Origin: Pedobacter ureilyticus
Lineage (GTDB): Bacteria; Bacteroidota; Bacteroidia; Sphingobacteriales; Sphingobacteriaceae
Direction: 5' to 3'
DNA length: 64,000 nt
NCBI RefSeq assembly: GCF_005925345.1
Contig: NZ_SSHJ01000019.1
Location: 36,934-100,933 of the forward strand
Notes under the pieces: model-generated
Seen by the model: the letters and a program-made list of their open reading frames with translations, nothing else
Databases searched by the model: none
What the model was told of the DNA's origin: nothing
Part shown: positions 42,661-51,249 of the stretch, piece by piece
Position numbering within the stretch: position 1 is the first letter of the stretch
How the letters are laid out: each line of letters begins with the position of its first letter
Made by a program: the position numbers and the translations under genes

Positions 42661-44577
42661 ATGATAAACCCATTTAGTAAATTGGGGATAAGTGATGACG
42701 TTGTTAATGCCGTAAAAGAGCTAGGATTCGAAAATCCTACGCCTATTCAGGAGCAATCTATTCCTGTACTGTTAGAAGGTAGTAACGACTTTGTTGGTTT
42801 GGCCCAAACAGGAACAGGAAAAACAGCCGCATTTGGTTTGCCGCTGTTAGAATTAATAGACTTTAAGAGCAATAAACCGCAGGCACTAATTTTGTGCCCA
42901 ACGCGTGAGCTATGTCTGCAGATTGCAAACGACATCAAAAATTTCTCTAAAAACACGCAGAATGCACACGTGGTTGCCGTTTACGGTGGCGCTAACATTA
43001 TGCAACAACTACGCGAAATACGCAATGGCGTACAAATTGTAGTGGCCACGCCCGGCCGTATGTTAGATATTATTGGCCGTAAAGCCATTGATTTTACTAA
43101 CGTTAAATATGTAGTATTGGATGAGGCAGATGAAATGTTAAATATGGGCTTCCAAGAAGACATCAACGACATTTTATCGACCACACCAGACGATAAAAAA
43201 ACATGGTTATTCTCTGCAACGATGCCTCCTGAGGTTCGCAGGATAGCTAAAAACTACATGGAAAATCCTGTAGAGTTAACCATGGGCACAAAAAACACTG
43301 GTAACGTAAACATTGAACATGAGTATTACATTGTAAAAGCTCGTGATAAATATGCAGCCTTAAAACGTATTGTAGATTATAATCCAGATATTTTTGCAGT
43401 AGTATTCTGTAAAACTAAAATGGATACACAAGATGTTGCCGAGCATTTAATTAAAGATGGTTACAATGCTGATGCTTTACACGGAGATTTATCTCAACAA
43501 CAACGTGATAAGGTAATGCAACGTTTCCGTGATCGTAACATGCAATTGTTAATTGCTACTGATGTTGCTGCTCGTGGTATCGATGTAAACAACGTTACGC
43601 ACGTAATTAATTATGCATTGCCTGATGAAATTGAAAGTTACACCCACCGCTCTGGCCGTACTGGTCGTGCTGGTAAAACTGGTGTTTCTATCTGCATCAT
43701 CAATGCTAAAGAAACCGGAAAAATACGCCAGATTGAAAGAATTATTGGTAAACAATTTACAAAGGCAGAATTACCAACCGGTTTTGATGTTTGCGAAAAA
43801 CAATTGTTCGGATTAATTCACCGTGTACACAATGTAGAAGTAAACGAGGAGCAAATCGACAAATATATGTCGAGAATTAACGACGAATTTGCCGATTTGA
43901 GCAAAGAGGATGTAATCAAGAAATTTGCTTCGTTAGAGTTTAATCGTTTCTTAGAATACTACCAAAACGCACCAGACCTTAACTTAAGTGCTGACGATCG
44001 TTTTGAAAGAGGCGAACGCGGTGACAGAAGAGAACGCGGCGAGCGTGGTGAAAGAGGAGGTAGAGGTGCCGAAGCAGGTTACTCACGTTTGTTTATTAAT
44101 GTTGGCTCGGTAGACGAATTTACCAGAGGCGACTTATTAAGCTTCGTTTGCAATAATGGTAAGATTAGCGGAAAAGCCGTAGGTAAAATTGACCTAAAAG
44201 GTGTTTTCTCTTTCGTAGAGGTAGAAAGTGCTGTAGCTGAAACGCTTTTGGCTAACTTTAAAGACGTACAATACAACGGTAGAGAAGTTAGAATTGAAAA
44301 AAGTGGCGAAGCTCCTGTTGGCAGAGGCGGTGAAAGAAGAAGTGGCGGCGGCTATAGAGGTGGAAATGGTGGAGAGAGAAGAAGCGGTGGTTACGGTGGC
44401 GGTGAGCGTAGAGGCGACAGAAGAGGCGGTGAGCGTTCTGGCAGCGGAAGACGTGGAGAACGCTCTGGCGGCGGTAGCGAAGGTGGTTTCAGAGATTTCT
44501 CTGGCCGTAGTCGTGAAGAAAGAAGCGCTGGTAGCGGAAGACGTGAAGGCGGAGAACGTTCTAGACGTAGATCTTAG
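42661..44577 (+). CDS. DEAD-box ATP-dependent RNA helicase (DeaD/CshA-like)
   Basis: An RNA helicase likely to act in ribosome assembly or RNA turnover, especially in the cold. Motifs in order: Q motif (PTPIQEQSIP), AQTGTGKTAAF, PTRELCLQI, DEAD in VVLDEADEMLNMGF, SAT, and HRSGRTGRAGKTG in the second RecA domain. A charged RGE-rich linker (about 445-470) precedes a DbpA-type RNA-binding domain (about 475-545, SRLFINVGSVDEFTRGDLLSFV). The last roughly 85 residues are an RGG/GGE-rich disordered tail. Its repetitive codons create a long antisense ORF that is not a gene. Length is 638 aa. Confidence 0.96.
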   Translation: MINPFSKLGISDDVVNAVKELGFENPTPIQEQSIPVLLEGSNDFVGLAQTGTGKTAAFGLPLLELIDFKSNKPQALILCPTRELCLQIANDIKNFSKNTQNAHVVAVYGGANIMQQLREIRNGVQIVVATPGRMLDIIGRKAIDFTNVKYVVLDEADEMLNMGFQEDINDILSTTPDDKKTWLFSATMPPEVRRIAKNYMENPVELTMGTKNTGNVNIEHEYYIVKARDKYAALKRIVDYNPDIFAVVFCKTKMDTQDVAEHLIKDGYNADALHGDLSQQQRDKVMQRFRDRNMQLLIATDVAARGIDVNNVTHVINYALPDEIESYTHRSGRTGRAGKTGVSICIINAKETGKIRQIERIIGKQFTKAELPTGFDVCEKQLFGLIHRVHNVEVNEEQIDKYMSRINDEFADLSKEDVIKKFASLEFNRFLEYYQNAPDLNLSADDRFERGERGDRRERGERGERGGRGAEAGYSRLFINVGSVDEFTRGDLLSFVCNNGKISGKAVGKIDLKGVFSFVEVESAVAETLLANFKDVQYNGREVRIEKSGEAPVGRGGERRSGGGYRGGNGGERRSGGYGGGERRGDRRGGERSGSGRRGERSGGGSEGGFRDFSGRSREERSAGSGRREGGERSRRRS

Positions 44578-44592
44578 TTTTAAGTTCACAAT

Positions 44593-44633
44593 AAAACAAC
44601 AATGCCCCGAAATTTTCGGGGCATTGTTGTTTT
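44593..44633. terminator. Long bidirectional terminator after the helicase gene
   Basis: An almost continuous palindrome of about 19-20 bp per arm centred near 44613 (core AATGCCCCGAA / TTCGGGGCATT), flanked by A and T runs, lies between the helicase gene and the convergent small secreted-protein gene. Confidence 0.9.
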
Positions 44634-44686
44634 ATTGGAGTTTGCAGTTTTAGCCACCTACCGGGAATCGCATTGTAAAGTGCCAG

Positions 44687-45022
44687 CTATTGAACTGGCC
44701 TAGTTCTAATTTGGCTAGCTTTCAAATAAATTTTAGCTCCTTTTTTATTAATGTAATATTTTCGGTTTTTACCATCAATGTAAACATTAGAGCCATCTGG
44801 CGCCATCTTACCTTTATAAGTCTGGTCAACTACTTTAGCTCCGCCTTTAACTGCAACTTCTGCTGTTTTATTACCTACTGTGGCAGCCCCCTTTTTTACA
44901 GCCTTACCAGTTTTTTGTATTGCCTTACCTACTTCTGTTTTCTTTTCTTGGGCATTAACATTTGTTGCAAATAAGGCCGCCACAAACATAGCGGCTAAGC
45001 CTAATAAATATCTCTTTTTCAT
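44687..45022 (-). CDS. Small secreted basic protein
   Basis: I chose the ATG at 45022 because the signal peptide (MKKRYLLGLAAMFVAALFA, then TNVNAQ) begins there; an in-frame start ten codons upstream adds only a polar stretch. The mature protein (about 85 aa) is Lys-rich, with alternating VGKAIQKTGKAVKKGAATVG and a C-terminal GKNRKYYINKKGAKIYLK segment. It is presumably periplasmic. I recognise no domain. Confidence 0.65.
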   Translation of the reverse strand: MKKRYLLGLAAMFVAALFATNVNAQEKKTEVGKAIQKTGKAVKKGAATVGNKTAEVAVKGGAKVVDQTYKGKMAPDGSNVYIDGKNRKYYINKKGAKIYLKASQIRTRPVQ

Positions 45023-45093
45023 CTTATTAAGTTTATGATGAGTAGAGAACAAATAAAAAATGAATTTGGTTTGATGTTTTAAATATGCGTATG

Positions 45094-46095
45094 TTAACTC
45101 AACTTTTCAGTTAGCAACTTCATCTCTACATGAGGAGATTTTCGTTCATATAAAATTTGATAAACAGCTTCGCAAATCGGCATATCTACTTTATATTTCT
45201 CGTTAATCAAGTGCATAGAGTTTGCCGCATAGTAACCTTCGGCAATCATATTCATTTCCAACTGGGCCGATTTTACGGTGTAGCCCTTTCCTATCATGTT
45301 ACCAAAAGTTCTATTTCTACTAAATTGCGAATAGGCGGTAACCATCAAATCGCCTAGATAGGCAGATTCTTTGATATCTCTTGCTATTGGATGCACTACG
45401 CCAACAAACCTTTCAATTTCGCGGATGGCATTTGAGATGAGTACCGCCTGAAAATTATCACCGTAGCCAACAGCATGACAAATTCCACTAGCCACCGCGT
45501 AGATGTTTTTCAATACCGCAGCATACTCTGTTCCAAAAATATCATCAGAAATATTAGTTTTGATGTATCGAGTATTCAAATATCCAGCAAATTTAGCTGC
45601 TACATTTACATCGGTACAAGCAATGGTTAAGTAAGAAAGCTTTTCTAAAGCCACCTCTTCTGCATGGCAAGGCCCACTAATTACTAAAATATCTTCATAA
45701 GGCAATTCGTATTTCTCATGTAAAAAGTCGCCAATAATTAAGTTATCTTCTGGTACAATTCCTTTAATTGCCGAGATTACTTTCTTTCCTTTAAACTGTG
45801 ATGGCGTAATATCTTTAAGCGTATCTCTCAGAAATGCAGCTGGCACGTTCAGTATCACACAGTCGGCTTCGGAAATGATCTGAGCAATGTCTGAAGAAAC
45901 ATTTTCTGATTTCAGTTTTATCTCAACCGCACTTAAATAACTCGGATTGTGTTTGTAGTTTCTAATATGCGCTATAGCTTCTTCATTCCGCATCCACCAA
46001 AAAATCTCTTTATCTTTTTCATTATCGGAAAGCATTTTGATAATGGCCGTTGCCCAACTTCCACCACCAATCATGGCTATCTTAGGTGCACTCAT
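45094..46095 (-). CDS. gpsA: Glycerol-3-phosphate dehydrogenase [NAD(P)+] GpsA
   Basis: Makes sn-glycerol-3-phosphate from dihydroxyacetone phosphate for phospholipid synthesis. The N-terminal Rossmann motif is IAMIGGGSWATA. The C-terminal domain has EYAAVLKNIYAVASGICHAVGYGDN, with the catalytic Lys region, and GDLMVTAYSQFSRNRTFG. I placed the start at MSAPKIAMIGGG (46095); the longer in-frame start 12 codons upstream adds a non-conserved leader. At 333 aa it is normal. A candidate -7 box (TATTTTTGC, minus strand, 46193-46185) lies beyond the preceding terminator hairpin. Confidence 0.95.
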   Translation of the reverse strand: MSAPKIAMIGGGSWATAIIKMLSDNEKDKEIFWWMRNEEAIAHIRNYKHNPSYLSAVEIKLKSENVSSDIAQIISEADCVILNVPAAFLRDTLKDITPSQFKGKKVISAIKGIVPEDNLIIGDFLHEKYELPYEDILVISGPCHAEEVALEKLSYLTIACTDVNVAAKFAGYLNTRYIKTNISDDIFGTEYAAVLKNIYAVASGICHAVGYGDNFQAVLISNAIREIERFVGVVHPIARDIKESAYLGDLMVTAYSQFSRNRTFGNMIGKGYTVKSAQLEMNMIAEGYYAANSMHLINEKYKVDMPICEAVYQILYERKSPHVEMKLLTEKLS

Positions 46096-46143
46096 ATCTA
46101 TATTAATTAGGCTAGTTATCCTTCTAAACAAGGGGTAAAAACA

Positions 46144-46184
46144 AAAGGTTTAAAAAAATGCGATATGCACTTCTTTAAACCTTT
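46144..46184 (-). terminator. Terminator after the HlyD-type adaptor gene
   Basis: AAAGGTTTAAA (46144-46154) pairs perfectly with TTTAAACCTTT (46174-46184). On the minus strand a T-rich run follows. It overlaps the likely start of the gpsA transcript. Confidence 0.7.
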
Positions 46185-46217
46185 GCAAAAATAATTAAAT
46201 ATTATGATTTGTGGCGC

Positions 46218-47567
46218 TTACTTTTTATCTCCAGAAGTAAAAAGCTTATCCTTAGTGGTTTTTTCTACTTTTAAGCCATCTTTAAGTTTATTTTGTATAG
46301 CAGAATAAGGTCCAGATACGATTTCTTGCCCCGCTTTAAGTCCTGTTTTTACAATAATAAACTGATCGTTCTGAATACCTGTGGTTACCTCTGCTTTTTT
46401 AACTGTAGAAGCTTTCGCATCAAACAAGTAAACATATTGCTTCACCTGCTTATCATTAAGCTTGCTTTTTTGTTTTTCCGCATCTTCTTGCGAAGTTCCC
46501 TTATTGTCATCAGACTTGGTATCAGTAAAAACTGCCTGTATCGGCACTGCCATTCCTTTTACCGTTTCGCTTTCAATATCAACCGTTGCCGAAAGCCCTG
46601 GCCTAAATGGCGATGGCAAATCTTTAGCGCCACCTTTCACAGAGTTATATGATTCTGCCAATAATCTCACTTTTACAGAGAAGTTAGTTACCTGATCTAC
46701 CGAAGTGGTGGCCGTACCTACCGCAGTAGACGAACTAGCAATTTCGGTTACCAAACCTCTAAATTTTTTACCAGCAAAGGCATCTACTTCTACGGTAGCG
46801 CTATCGCCTAAGCTCACTCGGTTAATGTCATTCTCGTTCACATCTACATTTACCTCCATACTGGTTAAGTTAGAAATACGCATAATCTCTGTACCTGCCA
46901 TTTGCGAAGTACCCAAAATACGATCGCCAAGCTCAATTGAAAGCTTAGAAACTACCCCGTCAACTGGAGCATAAATAGTGGTTCTTGCTAAGTTCGCACC
47001 TGCTTCTTTAACGCTTGCACCAGTTTGCTCTAAGTTAAACTTAGCACCAGTTACACCTTCTTTTGCGCTGGCCAAGGTAGATTTTGCAGTCAAGTAAGTT
47101 GCTTTAGCATTATCAAATTCTGCTGCCGATATTACTTTTTTATTGAACAACTCCACATTACGTTTGTAGGTTGCCTCTGCATTTACGAAGTTGGCTTCTG
47201 CTTGTACCAATTGTTGTTGTGCCGAAGCTACACTTGCTTTTTGTGCATTATAAGAAGCAACTGTACGCTCGTAGCTAGATTGTAAAATATCTGGACGCAC
47301 TTTACAAAGCAACTGCCCTTTCTTTACCACATCGCCTTCCTTTACCAAAAGCTCGGTTACTTCTCCAGAAACTTCGGAGCTTAGTTTAACTTCTGTTTCT
47401 GGTTGTATTTTCCCACTTGCGGTTACCGTTTCTATTACCGTTTTATCTCCTACTTTTTCTACCGTCACTTTTTCCGCGTTCTCTTTACCAATTACACCTG
47501 TAACTTTTAAGACAACGATCAGCAGTATCACAGCTACTGCGCCTATTAAAATGTGTTTTAACTTCAT
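46218..47567 (-). CDS. HlyD/MacA-type periplasmic efflux adaptor
   Basis: A membrane-anchored adaptor joining an inner-membrane pump to TolC. An N-terminal membrane helix (about 5-25) is followed by the barrel-sandwich half (VTASGKIQPETEVKLSSEVSGEV, LLVKEGDVVKKGQLLCKV). A long coiled-coil hairpin (about 100-180, rich in Ala and Gln) comes next, then the second lipoyl half (TTIYAPVDGVVSKLSIELGDRI) and beta-barrel domains. It lies 67 bp after the TolC gene on the same strand. No pump permease gene follows, since a terminator and gpsA come next; a MacB-type partner must be encoded elsewhere. Confidence 0.92.
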   Translation of the reverse strand: MKLKHILIGAVAVILLIVVLKVTGVIGKENAEKVTVEKVGDKTVIETVTASGKIQPETEVKLSSEVSGEVTELLVKEGDVVKKGQLLCKVRPDILQSSYERTVASYNAQKASVASAQQQLVQAEANFVNAEATYKRNVELFNKKVISAAEFDNAKATYLTAKSTLASAKEGVTGAKFNLEQTGASVKEAGANLARTTIYAPVDGVVSKLSIELGDRILGTSQMAGTEIMRISNLTSMEVNVDVNENDINRVSLGDSATVEVDAFAGKKFRGLVTEIASSSTAVGTATTSVDQVTNFSVKVRLLAESYNSVKGGAKDLPSPFRPGLSATVDIESETVKGMAVPIQAVFTDTKSDDNKGTSQEDAEKQKSKLNDKQVKQYVYLFDAKASTVKKAEVTTGIQNDQFIIVKTGLKAGQEIVSGPYSAIQNKLKDGLKVEKTTKDKLFTSGDKK

Positions 47568-47634
47568 AATTATTTAATATGCTTATCCGTAATAAGGTAG
47601 GACAAGTTGTGGTTTATTCTTTAATGTTTACTAC

Positions 47635-49077
47635 TTAAAATACAATTTGTTTGCCTAAATAATAATCTATCACTTTTGATTTGAACAACAGATCATATTT
47701 AGCCTGTATCATATCAATTTCGGCTTTGTTTCTATTTGTTTGCGCCGTACTAAACTCTACCGAGTTGGCTAAACCAACATTATAGCGTTGCTCAATCACA
47801 TAAAATGCATCTTTCTGTGCTGCAAAAGCGTTGGTTGTAGATTGGTATCTACTTTCTGCAGCTCTTAAATCAGCAACTGCCTGAAAAATAACTTTATTGA
47901 GATTGTTTTTAGAAAGCTGTTCATCAACTTGAGCATTCTGGTAATTGATTTTTGCTCTTCTCACATTTGAACGAGCTTGAAAACCATTAAAAATTGGAAT
48001 AGAGAGACTAAATCCAATAAACTGGTTAAAGTTGTCTTGAATCTGCGAGCCAAAGCTATAATTGGACAAAGTTCTCAGGATATCTGGAACTTCATTTACA
48101 ACGGCTTGTTGCGTACCTTGTACTTTTCCAATAACAACCTCTTTAAGACCATTATTTACTTCTGTTACTTTTGGTTTTATGCTAGAATAGTTGGAACCTA
48201 CGCCGCCACCAAATGATAAACGGGGATAATAAGTTCCTCTTGCAACATCAATGGCTTTTTCTGCTGCCTGAGCTCTTAAAGAAGCCAACCTAATATCAGG
48301 AAAAGCATTCATCGCGATAGAAACTACCTCTGGCGCACTGTAAGTATTTTTTGCGATAGCTATCGCATCAACTATCGGTGCTTGCACTTCAAACTTATTG
48401 TCAGATGGCAATTCCATCAATTGGTTAAGAGTAAGGTAAGAGATGCTTAAATTATTTTGCGCATTGGTAACTTCAAGCTCAGAAACCGCAACTTGAGATT
48501 TTGATTGTGAAATATCGGCTAGGGTTTTGTTACCTACATCTAGCAATTGTTGCTGCTGATTTAAGGTTTGCTTGGCTACTTCTAACTGTTGTTGTGCAGC
48601 CTTTAACAAATCCTTATTAAATAAAATTTGCATATAAGAGGTAACTACCTGCAAAATCAAATCATTCTTTATTTTTTCAACATTGGTTTTATCTGCGGCC
48701 AGCAAAAGTTTATTCTGTTTAATCTGATTAACTTTTTGTCCTCCAGCAAATAAATCTACGCTAGCGGATAAACTACCATTAGCAGAGTTAAATTGCTGGC
48801 TGATAAATTGATTGGTAGAAGGGTCGATACTACGCCCAAAATTTCGGTTACCACTAGCGTTTGCATTTAAGCTGGGCAACAAAGCGTTTTTAGATTGCTT
48901 AAAATTCTCATCGCTTAAAGCCGCACTAAATATAGCCTGTTTAACCTGCAAGTTATTACTTAGCGTTTTCTCTACCGCCTGCTGAATGGTAATTACTTCT
49001 TGAGCAGAGGCTGTAAAGCCAGTCATAGACAGGGCAAATGCCGCAAACAAAAAGTTTATTTTGGAAGATTGTCTCAT
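47635..49077 (-). CDS. TolC-family outer-membrane efflux protein
   Basis: A 480-aa protein with a signal peptide and two long helical repeats, recognisable by SLNANASGNRNFGRSIDPSTNQF, FSANGSLS-type strands and YPRLSFGGGVGSNYSS, with LSIPIFNGFQARSNVRRAKINYQNA in the second half. It forms the outer-membrane channel of a tripartite efflux or type I export system with the HlyD-type adaptor downstream. It is divergent from the deacetylase gene. Confidence 0.93.
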   Translation of the reverse strand: MRQSSKINFLFAAFALSMTGFTASAQEVITIQQAVEKTLSNNLQVKQAIFSAALSDENFKQSKNALLPSLNANASGNRNFGRSIDPSTNQFISQQFNSANGSLSASVDLFAGGQKVNQIKQNKLLLAADKTNVEKIKNDLILQVVTSYMQILFNKDLLKAAQQQLEVAKQTLNQQQQLLDVGNKTLADISQSKSQVAVSELEVTNAQNNLSISYLTLNQLMELPSDNKFEVQAPIVDAIAIAKNTYSAPEVVSIAMNAFPDIRLASLRAQAAEKAIDVARGTYYPRLSFGGGVGSNYSSIKPKVTEVNNGLKEVVIGKVQGTQQAVVNEVPDILRTLSNYSFGSQIQDNFNQFIGFSLSIPIFNGFQARSNVRRAKINYQNAQVDEQLSKNNLNKVIFQAVADLRAAESRYQSTTNAFAAQKDAFYVIEQRYNVGLANSVEFSTAQTNRNKAEIDMIQAKYDLLFKSKVIDYYLGKQIVF

Positions 49078-49160
49078 AAATTTAGTTCACAATTATAAAT
49101 AAACAGCAGCTGGTTTTCTGTAAATTTTAAAGTACACACCTTAAATATTACTTTTACAGC

Positions 49161-49889
49161 ATGTACACCGTTAGGCCACCTTTTTTTCTTAAATGGTTTT
49201 ACCCCAATTTAATTTGGAATAGAGAGCGTAAAGATACCAAAGAAAAAATCGTTTACCTTACCTTTGACGATGGACCAATACCAAATGTTACAGATTTTGT
49301 ATTAAATACCTTAAATAGCTTTGGCATTAAAGCTACTTTTTTTTGTATTGGCGATAACATACAAAAGCATCCGCAAGTATTTGAACGCATTAAAAACGAA
49401 GGCCACGCCATTGGCAACCATACTTACAATCATTTAAAAGGCTGGAAAACCGATGACAAAACTTACGTAAATAATTTTTGGAAATGCCAAGAATTAACCG
49501 GCACCAATTTGTTTCGCCCACCGTATGGAAGGATTAAGAAAAGCCAAATCAGGCAATTGGTTGCGAGTTATGAGTTACCAGTTACCAGAAACCCACAAAA
49601 CACGACCTACCGCTCAACACTCAATTCGGCGCAAGACTTAGAACATATAAACTCGCAACCCGCAACCCGCAACTCACAACTTCAAATAGTAATGTGGGAT
49701 GTGCTAAGTGGCGATTTCGACATCAATCTTTCTTCAGAAAAGTGTTACCAAAATGTAGTTAAAAATACAAGAAATGGTTCTATCATTGTATTTCACGATA
49801 GTTTAAAAGCTTGGGATCGGCTCGAGTATGCTTTACCAAGAGCTATTGAATTTCTGTTGAAAGAAGGTTATGGGTTTAAAACCTTGTAG
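49161..49889 (+). CDS. Polysaccharide deacetylase (NodB homology), with in-frame repeat insertion
   Basis: A metal-dependent carbohydrate N- or O-deacetylase. All NodB motifs are present: TFDDGP (residues 34-39), the metal ligands His87 and His91 in NHTYNH, RPPYG at 119-123, MWDVLSGDFD near 178, and FHDS near the C-terminus. At 242 aa it is about 40 residues longer than expected for this compact family. The surplus is one block (about 134-174, rich in Asn, Thr, Arg) between KKSQIRQL and QIVMWDV, which coincides with a heptamer dyad repeat in the DNA. All catalytic residues lie outside it. No signal peptide is obvious. Confidence 0.92.
   Translation: MYTVRPPFFLKWFYPNLIWNRERKDTKEKIVYLTFDDGPIPNVTDFVLNTLNSFGIKATFFCIGDNIQKHPQVFERIKNEGHAIGNHTYNHLKGWKTDDKTYVNNFWKCQELTGTNLFRPPYGRIKKSQIRQLVASYELPVTRNPQNTTYRSTLNSAQDLEHINSQPATRNSQLQIVMWDVLSGDFDINLSSEKCYQNVVKNTRNGSIIVFHDSLKAWDRLEYALPRAIEFLLKEGYGFKTL
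49560..49680. repeat. In-frame heptamer dyad element inside the deacetylase gene
   Basis: The left arm has 7-mers GTTGCGA, GTTATGA, GTTACCA, GTTACCA (49560-49587). The right arm has TCGCAAC, CCGCAAC, CCGCAAC, TCACAAC (49653-49680), whose reverse complements are GTTGCGA, GTTGCGG, GTTGCGG, GTTGTGA. The spacer is 65 bp. It has the same 4+4 heptamer plan as the element in ribF but a different unit sequence, and the reading frame stays open through it. Confidence 0.85.
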
Positions 49890-50051
49890 CAGATTACATC
49901 ATCAAGACTTAGCTTACAGACGTTCTTCTGATGACCTTTAAAAATGACTACAAATAATTTAAGTTTAAATTGTGGATTTAGCAGTTTTTTCTCATCCTTA
50001 ACATTAAGATCACAAACAACCATTATTTTAGCTTTTTAATCAAACTTAATT

Positions 50052-50978
50052 ATGAAATTATTTCAATCTATTTTATTGCTCTCTAATGTCCTACTTACAT
50101 TTTCATTAAGTGCTCAAGAAAAGGAACTAACAGTAAGCAGCAAAAGAAACGACGATAAAAGCGTAACGCTTACCGCCGAAAAATCATCTCCAGGCACCTA
50201 TACCGTTGTTTTAAACTTCAGAGAATTGTCTAACACCAGTAGCGCAGGCGAACCAGCCTACAAAGTAAAACACAGTGGCGACAACTTCCTCACGCTAACA
50301 CCCGACAACAAGAACCAGGGAATTAGCTATTCTTATAGCTACAGCTTTATTCGGGGCGAATTGAACCCTAAATTTAATCCACTTTTTGTATATGCACTGC
50401 CTTATGGCAACGGGAAAAAAACCAGAGCAATAGAATCTAGCTTTTTAAGAGCAACTTACTTTGGTGCTACTGCTCCAGCCGATTGGAAAGCTTATCGGTT
50501 CTATACAGAAGAAGCCGACACCGTAACCGCTATAAGAAAAGGGATTGTAGTTAGCGTATCTGATGTTTATGACCAAGACACCAAAGATGTAAAATACACC
50601 AGCAAAGTAAATACGGTAATTGTAGAGCATGCCGATGGCACCCTAGCAAATTACAAAGGTTTTAAGAAAGGCATTTTCGTAAAAGAAGGGCAAACTGTAT
50701 TTCCTGGCACACCACTAGGAATGAACGACATCACAAACGAGCGCTATGGCATTTCGTTAATGATTACCTATTTAAAATCTGCAAATTTCGGCAGCAATAA
50801 AAACACAGATTCTAAAGACAGTGAAAGTCTTTATGGCTTCATTACTCCTTATTTTTCTACCATAGAAAACTCGAATGGAATTTTAACTAGTCAAAAATAT
50901 TACAGTTCTGCAATTACACCAGAAATCATCCAAAAAGAGATGACAAAAAAGGAATTAAAAAATTTGGCGAAGAAGTAA
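50052..50978 (+). CDS. Secreted M23-like (LytM fold) protein lacking a full catalytic site
   Basis: A 308-aa protein with a signal peptide. The N-terminal 120 residues form a beta-rich region. Residues about 165-240 follow the LytM/M23 layout: VTAIRKGIVVSVSD, NTVIVEHADGTLANYKGF, IFVKEGQTVFPGTPLGM. The usual second zinc His of the YxHL motif is replaced (YKGF), and the first HxxxD motif is not apparent, so hydrolysis is doubtful. Such inactive LytM proteins can act as scaffolds or activators of cell-wall enzymes. It follows the deacetylase gene by about 160 bp and may share its envelope context. Confidence 0.7.
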   Translation: MKLFQSILLLSNVLLTFSLSAQEKELTVSSKRNDDKSVTLTAEKSSPGTYTVVLNFRELSNTSSAGEPAYKVKHSGDNFLTLTPDNKNQGISYSYSYSFIRGELNPKFNPLFVYALPYGNGKKTRAIESSFLRATYFGATAPADWKAYRFYTEEADTVTAIRKGIVVSVSDVYDQDTKDVKYTSKVNTVIVEHADGTLANYKGFKKGIFVKEGQTVFPGTPLGMNDITNERYGISLMITYLKSANFGSNKNTDSKDSESLYGFITPYFSTIENSNGILTSQKYYSSAITPEIIQKEMTKKELKNLAKK

Positions 50979-51087
50979 AACGATGTGCTTTAACCATATT
51001 TACAAATACGAACTGTTTATCATTTGTAAACTTCAATTGTTCGCCCTACTTTAACACTGTAAAGTCTAAGATAATCGCCCGTTTAAA

Positions 51088-51118
51088 TTGTATTTAAAGG
51101 TTGATTTTTGTATTTTTG
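51088..51118 (+). promoter_or_regulatory. Promoter for acnB with a long leader
   Basis: TTG (51088-51090), a 20-bp spacer and TATTTTTG (51111-51118) match the Bacteroidota consensus. The start codon is about 130 nt downstream, leaving an unusually long 5' leader. Confidence 0.7.
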
Positions 51119-51249
51119 TTTGGATTAAAAATTGAACTATTTTAATCATAAACAAACACAAATTTAATATACAAACCATTGTTCCTTTTTGCCAAAAAGC
51201 GAGCTCTCAATTGTTCATTAGCTTTTAGCAAAAAAACAACCCATCTAAG

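Noticed and set aside
44194..44589. 131-codon antisense ORF opposite the 3' end of the DEAD-box helicase gene
   Set aside because: It mirrors the Gly/Arg/Glu-rich repetitive codons of the helicase tail and gives a low-complexity Ser/Thr/Ala protein with no homology pattern.
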